This document shows positions 58,881 to 64,000 of a DNA stretch of 64,000 nt, piece after piece. The first letter of the stretch is position 1; the number at the start of each line of letters is the position of its first letter. Both the position numbers and the translations under genes were made by a program. The notes beneath the pieces were generated by a model. The model was not told the DNA's origin. It ran no database searches and saw only the letters and a list, made by a program, of their open reading frames with translations. Source of the DNA: Sipunculus nudus. Lineage: Eukaryota > Annelida > Sipuncula > Golfingiida > Sipunculidae. The stretch spans positions 17,975,019 through 18,039,018 of the forward strand of contig CM049306.1 of assembly GCA_026874595.1 (NCBI GenBank), in the 5' to 3' direction.

Positions 58881-59668
58881 AAATAGTTGGTACATTGAAC
58901 CCAAACCACTTTAATGACGACCCCTTCTGTGTTTTGCGGACACTACATGAGAATTCTGGATTGAAAAAAATAAATAAATAAAAAATCGTCTTGAGCATGG
59001 TTCCATTAAATATTTCCTGTGACCAAAGAGGGTTTACGTTTGATGTGACTGGTCTGCTGTGCTGACCGATAAATGAGCCGGCATGTGTCCATAACGCAGG
59101 AACGTATCCTGGATTGAGGGAGGGGAGGGGGCCATGGTCAGTGGCGGATCTAGAAATTCGAGGGGGGGGGGGGGGGGGGGGCGCTTATATGCATGTTTGG
59201 GTACTATGAAAACTGTTATATATGCATGTATATGTATGTATATATATATATATTATTGTTATTATTATTACTATACGATATATATTTCAGTGTATGAAAA
59301 TATATATATTTTTTTTAATTTTCAATTATGAACCACTGTTTCATAAGGTAAGTTACAGGTACATTGGAAGGGTATCCCTCCCTTATTGGGATTTTTTTTT
59401 AATATGCAATATAAAGAGGACATTTTGAGGCAATTTTTTTTTACAAAAAAATGAGGATATATAATATATCAATATATCAATATAATAAATCAATATATAA
59501 TATTTATATTTCTTCAAAATTAGGATATAACATTTCAATCGTTTTCAACATGTTCAAGTCAATGGCGCAAAACCGCATTTACGTTTATAACAAAATATTA
59601 TCTTTTAAATGTGAAAAGTGAAATATCTGTTATCATGAAGTCTTATGTTAAACTTTGCATTTTACCGG

Positions 59669-59730
59669 GGTCCGTGGTCTCGTTAGCACACAGAACTCCT
59701 AAGAGCACCGATCGCGAGTTCGAGTACAGG
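59669..59730 (+). repeat. tRNA-like (SINE-type) segment, copy 2
   Basis: A-box-like GTGGTCTCGTTAGCAC and B box GCGAGTTCGAGTA (59714-59726), followed by the shared CACCAGAGGAGCCGTGAGA body. Confidence 0.55.
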
Positions 59731-59943
59731 TATCACCAGAGGAGCCGTGAGATGGTTCACGGTCGACCCCAACCAGGGCCTGGTACTCTGCAGTTGTGCT
59801 TTGCATTTGTTCTTCAGCTGTTCATAAATAGCCTAATCCTCAACCAGTGAATTTGAAAGTCTTATTGCTATTTAATAAAAAGACATATAAAAAAATTAAA
59901 ATTGGGAAATTAGGACACGCAACTGATTGCAAAGGCAATTTAA

Positions 59944-59945
<2 letters not shown>

Positions 59946-60000
<55 letters not shown>

Positions 60001-60038
60001 ATATATATTTATATGTATATGTATATATATATATATAT
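59946..60038. repeat. (AT)n/(ATGT)n microsatellite
   Basis: AT run with scattered TGTAT interruptions, inside the decayed hAT-like element. Confidence 0.97.
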
Positions 60039-60544
60039 GTATTAGATTAAGTGAATTCCCGAAAGGACGGCGTATCGGACGAGACCGGGGCGGGGGCGGG
60101 GGGGGGGGGGACGTTTGGGGTTGCCCCCCCCCCCCTTCTACATCCCTGCTTAACGGTTGATTAATTCGAACCTTAAGTAGTATCAAGAAGGGCTAGGCTT
60201 GTTTGTTCAACACTTATCAATCGATCGCGATTGTCCGTTTATCAGGCACGCCGTGTGATAAGCCTCTCAGTCGAGCCACAGGTTTATAACAGGTTTGTAT
60301 TTTCTTCTTTATTGCGTAAATGTAGATATTAATAAACCGCGAACTGCTAACTTTTTCATTCTCTGATCACAAATTAAAATACCCTACGAAATGCGTTTTG
60401 CACAAAAAGCACAAGAAATGACAACCTTATCTGAACCAACATTACTTAAGCGTGCGCATGCGGAAGGTATCACATGCGGACAAAATGTGTGAACCATTAT
60501 AGAAATGCAGACATGCACAGGCTACTCAAAAGAACATTCAAACA

Positions 60545-60950
60545 ATGGTCATAGGGCATTTGTTCTCTGCTCACAGGGCATTCACTTACAACTCACGGGT
60601 CATTTGTACTCTGCTCACAGGGTATTCACACACTGCTCATAGGGCATTTGTTCTATGCTCACAGGACATTTACACACTTCTTACGTGGCATTTGTTCCGT
60701 TGCTCAAAGGAAATTTTCTCGCTGCTCACAGGGCATTTGTACTCTGCTTAAAGGCCATTCACACACTTCAAGCTGTTCGGGCATTTGTACTCTGCTCACA
60801 GGGCATTCACACACGCATTTGTACTCTGTTCAAAGGGGCATTTACACACTGCTTACAGGGCATTCGATCTCTGCTCAAAGGGCATCACACACTGCTTACA
60901 GGGCATTTGTTCTCTGCTCACAGGGCATTTGTACACTGGCCGGGCTTAGA
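60545..60950. repeat. Tandem repeat of CTGCTCACAGGGCATTTGTA
   Basis: About 14 units of 25-30 bp alternate 'GCTCACAGGGCATTtGTtCT' and 'GCTcAcAGGGCATTcaCACA'. Three frames stay open through it, producing artefactual reading frames of 68-110 codons. Confidence 0.93.
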
Positions 60951-61570
60951 AGCAGCAACAACCTGATGGGTACTACTTAAATCTGAGTTACAAAGGTATT
61001 GGGTTATGGTCAATTTAATTACAGCTTACACTAAAATTGATGACGAAAATCAGCCATGAACCACTGTTGTGTCCCAGTTTATTCAATGTTTACATCCTTA
61101 AAACGAAAGTATAGGTATGTAGCCAAAAATAGGTTTCGCTAATTATCGGTGAAGACAAGGAGGGCCCCTTCAGCCCACGGACTATCGTATATGCTTTCCT
61201 GGTTTTAAATCATTGTGATGACAGCCTGTTTTTGACTTGTTGTAAAAGAACCATAATTGTAATATTCAGTTTGTCAGATTCTGTCCCAGATCATCGAACA
61301 AACAAATATAAAATTCTTTATTGTTTGGCATTAATTTGAGTGCTTCATGAACAGCCATTACAGACACCATATACGTTCATATAATAAATTTACTTCTTAA
61401 TTCAGATTTGGTAATTCGTTTATATCTTCTAGAAATACACTGCATCCCTCCATAGTTTAATTTATATATACATTGATTTTATTGTTGTAGTATATAAAAA
61501 TGATACTAATAGTAGTGTTGTTATTTCTCTTCTTTATAAATTAATTATTTCACCAAGGCCTAATTGTAAG

Positions 61571-62950
61571 GTCAGCTGAATGAAAGTGATCTGAGCTATA
61601 GCTATTACTCTTTGTCCGTCATTTGTTCGTCTGTCTGTCTGTCTCCATCCGCCCATCCAACTGGACACAAATCGTGACCGCTGGATCATCTTGGACACCT
61701 GAAATTAGGTCATTTTGACATTTTTTTGAGTTATGGGACCTGTTTGTGCACCCAAGAATAATTGAAAAATTGAAACAAAACGTCCAGTATCTATTGCACA
61801 TTGAATGCCATGATTCTGTCAATGCATACATTTTTCTTATTTGATTTTGAGCACCCACAGGATCAGACAGGCACAAATAGTATCCATTTGGCTTAGAATC
61901 TTCTAATGTAACATTAAGGAAGGTCCTGGGTTAATGCCTTTGAAAACGTGAAATATGGTCACTTTTACCTAAATTTTGCGAGCAATAGGAAAAACCATTA
62001 TTTTAGCACCCTAAAACCAGATGGACTCAAATTGTATCCGTTAGGCCTAGAATATTCTAACGCAATATCCAGGCAGGTTCTGGGGACATTTTCTTAAGAA
62101 ACTATGTCATGATGACCTTACGCTCCCGAAGCAGCGGAAATCTTACGCTTCTAAAGAAGCAACTGATTTTCACGCTGCCAGTTTTGACCGTTTATGATAT
62201 ATTTAGACACCAGATGGCGGTTCGTTGTCCGCTGAAAAAAACGTGCGTATGATGTGACAAGCAGCCAACCAGATGCCAATTATCAAACACTCGACAGGCA
62301 TCCTGGCTCCGCCCATAGCTGCGCTTCAAGCACCGTAGGAAGACAGTCTACGGTCGAATTTTAATTGCTCCCCCTGCTTTCTCGCATCATCGACCGATTC
62401 GATTCTGAGAGTATGACTGTGTTAACGTAGCCATGTATCTGTTGTCTGCAGAACTGAAACCAGCCAGCAAGGTGTGCACGCAGCCTTTGTTGTTACGTTT
62501 CGTTTGAATTACAGCTCACCGGCCGGGCATCTAATGTGCCCAAGGCCCTAAGCAAACCACGTCTGCGGCAATTCTCTCTGAGCCTGTGGCCTGTTCAAAC
62601 GGTTACTGGGGCGATCAGCTGTCACTCAAAACGAAATGAACATGATTGGCTCCATGTATTCCTCGCTTGGCTCTGTCTTCCAGCACAAGGTCTCATCTGA
62701 TTGGACAAAAATACAGTGCTCCCCTCTGGTGTAGCAATTCAGGATACGAGGTCATAACAAACAGCGCTTACCATATAGGTAGTAGGCCTATAGTTAAAGC
62801 GCTGTGTAAAGAGCGTTTGATGACCTAAATCCTGTAAGCTATTGGCCGAAAACATGATTTTGAACACCCAGAGATCTAGACGGAGTACAAATTGTATACG
62901 TTAGCCCACGATTCTTCTAAAACGGCACCATGGGAGGTTCTTGGTAAGTC
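61571..62950 (-). mobile_element. Type I-like element fragment, reverse orientation
   Basis: The left end GTCAGCTGAATGAAAGTGAT then CTGAGCTATAGC is the reverse of the type I 3' hairpin, followed by a CTGT/CCGT tract (61615-61660). Three copies of a unit with 'ACAAAT.GTATCCgTT.GGC.TAGAATcTTCTAA' occur near 61875, 62030 and 62885. The 5' end was not found; 62120-62830 does not match the units and may be another insertion. Confidence 0.6.
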
Positions 62951-64000
62951 TGCTTTTCTGCACCGTGACATTTATTCTGTGAGCTAGGAGCAGAAAGTCT
63001 AAATTTGAGCACCGGGAAAGTCAGACAGGGCACAAATTTATCAGCATACATTCTGTAACTAGAGCCATGTTTTCAATATAAATTTCACTGATTTCAGGGA
63101 TCTCACTTATAAAGTTTGTGCCTGTTAACATACTTTAAGAGAAAATGATGAAGCACTAGACCCTGACCTTTGTCCTTTTTTCATGTCAAAATTTACATCA
63201 TTATGGGTTCATGTCCAGTGCAATGTAAAATGTGTTAATTTTACTTGCCTGGTGTGGATCCCCTGCAAAGAACAGCTATAAGTGGGAGCCAACTGTTGGG
63301 AGGCTGTTGTTTAGGCTATTGAATTTTGAAAATAGAGCTATTAAAATTTGAGTTTCAATGAAAATTATCTTAACTAAAACGACATTTATCCTTACACTTT
63401 GTCAGGATATTATAGGATTACTAAAATATTGACCTGACAAACATGGCTGGAAAATAGGCGGACTAAGACCTTATTTATGAGACTTTTTATAATTATTTAC
63501 ACTGCTTTCTTAGGTTAATGAAGAACCAAGTCACTTGTGATATCACATGCGAGGTTGAGAGGCACATGAGTGTTCCACGTGTACTCATATACACAGGTTT
63601 TCAAGCACACGGAGGAATTATTTATTCTCTGATGCAATAAAGACCTGACACCCTTCGAGTTTTACATTTCTACTTCACTATGCCTCACTGGACCGATGAT
63701 AACCTGGGCCCGAGAAAGCTATTAAACTTTTCCTGGGTAAATACACAAAAAAAAGCCTGTGCACTTGTCATGTGGTTGTCATAGCAGCACGGGCGATGAA
63801 GATGAAACGACCCCCACATCAACAATTAGTTTCCAAATCTTCTGAATCCATGAGAGACATATTATTATGGTTTATCCAGCTAAAATCGCTATAGACTGAA
63901 CTCACACTGTTATGATTTCGTGCTCTCCAAAATCATTGAATGTCCTTAATAATTTGAAACACACGGGATACTTTTTCTCTCGATACCAGATATACACATA
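62950..64000. other. Right end: no gene or clear repeat recognised
   Basis: AT-rich sequence with short motif-free reading frames. The upstream exons of the galactosyltransferase could lie here or beyond the edge, but none could be identified. Confidence 0.4.

Larger units (their letters stand above)
59096..60149. mobile_element. Decayed copy of the 5.7-kb composite hAT-like element
   Basis: It shares with 5711-6803 the run TGGATTGAGGGAGGGGAGGG, the inner end CAGTGGCGGAT (59139), a poly-G run, GCGCTTATATGCATGT, the tRNA-like segment, the (AT)n block and TCCGAAAGGACGGCG-like sequence with a G-run and C-run at the right. The inner right end ATCCGCCACTG and the outer TIRs are lost or altered. 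Confidence 0.7.

Noticed and set aside
58108-64000. Membrane-anchor exon of the galactosyltransferase
   Set aside because: No minus-strand exon with a signal-anchor and phase-1 donor could be singled out from chance AT-rich frames.

Overview
The window is animal nuclear DNA: AT-rich, with genes split into small exons by GT-AG introns and a very high load of tandem-repeat-bearing mobile elements. Short elements with (ACGG)n tracts, internal tandem cores and terminal hairpins resemble the Helitron-related pearl/HINE elements described from bivalves. I therefore favour a mollusc, probably a bivalve; this is inference, not proof.

Three real protein genes are visible, all on the minus strand. (1) At 915-5177 are four exons of a trypsin-like serine protease: the activation site, the His and the Asp of the catalytic triad. 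The Ser exon lies beyond the left edge and the signal/prodomain exons were not found. (2) At 27734-43083 is a complete lipase maturation factor 1 gene (LMF1): 12 coding exons with every splice phase consistent, 577 residues, and an 11-nt microexon. (3) At 49457-58107 are five exons giving the catalytic domain and C-terminus of a beta-1,4-galactosyltransferase; its membrane-anchor exons were not found.

The rest is mobile and repetitive. From 10.6 to 15.9 kb and from 23.1 to 27.3 kb lie two large Helentron-like elements (called type I here), each carrying a second element (type II) inserted inside it. A third nest (35.3-37.5 kb) lies in LMF1 intron 6, and a reversed type I element (50.96-53.99 kb) interrupts a minisatellite in the galactosyltransferase gene. 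hAT-like elements sit at 5.7-6.8, 44.8-46.6 and (decayed) 59.1-60.1 kb. Small foldback elements, tRNA-like repeats, AT and AAT microsatellites and several other tandem arrays fill most of what remains.

The most unusual structure is the minisatellite in the last visible intron of the galactosyltransferase gene. It abuts the 5' splice site, and its roughly 55-bp unit aligns with the exon end plus that splice site, including the exon's length and reading frame. It appears to be an amplified exon-intron junction, later split by a mobile element and capped by a 120-bp higher-order repeat. The three genes share strand but show no sign of co-regulation; each is a separate transcription unit.
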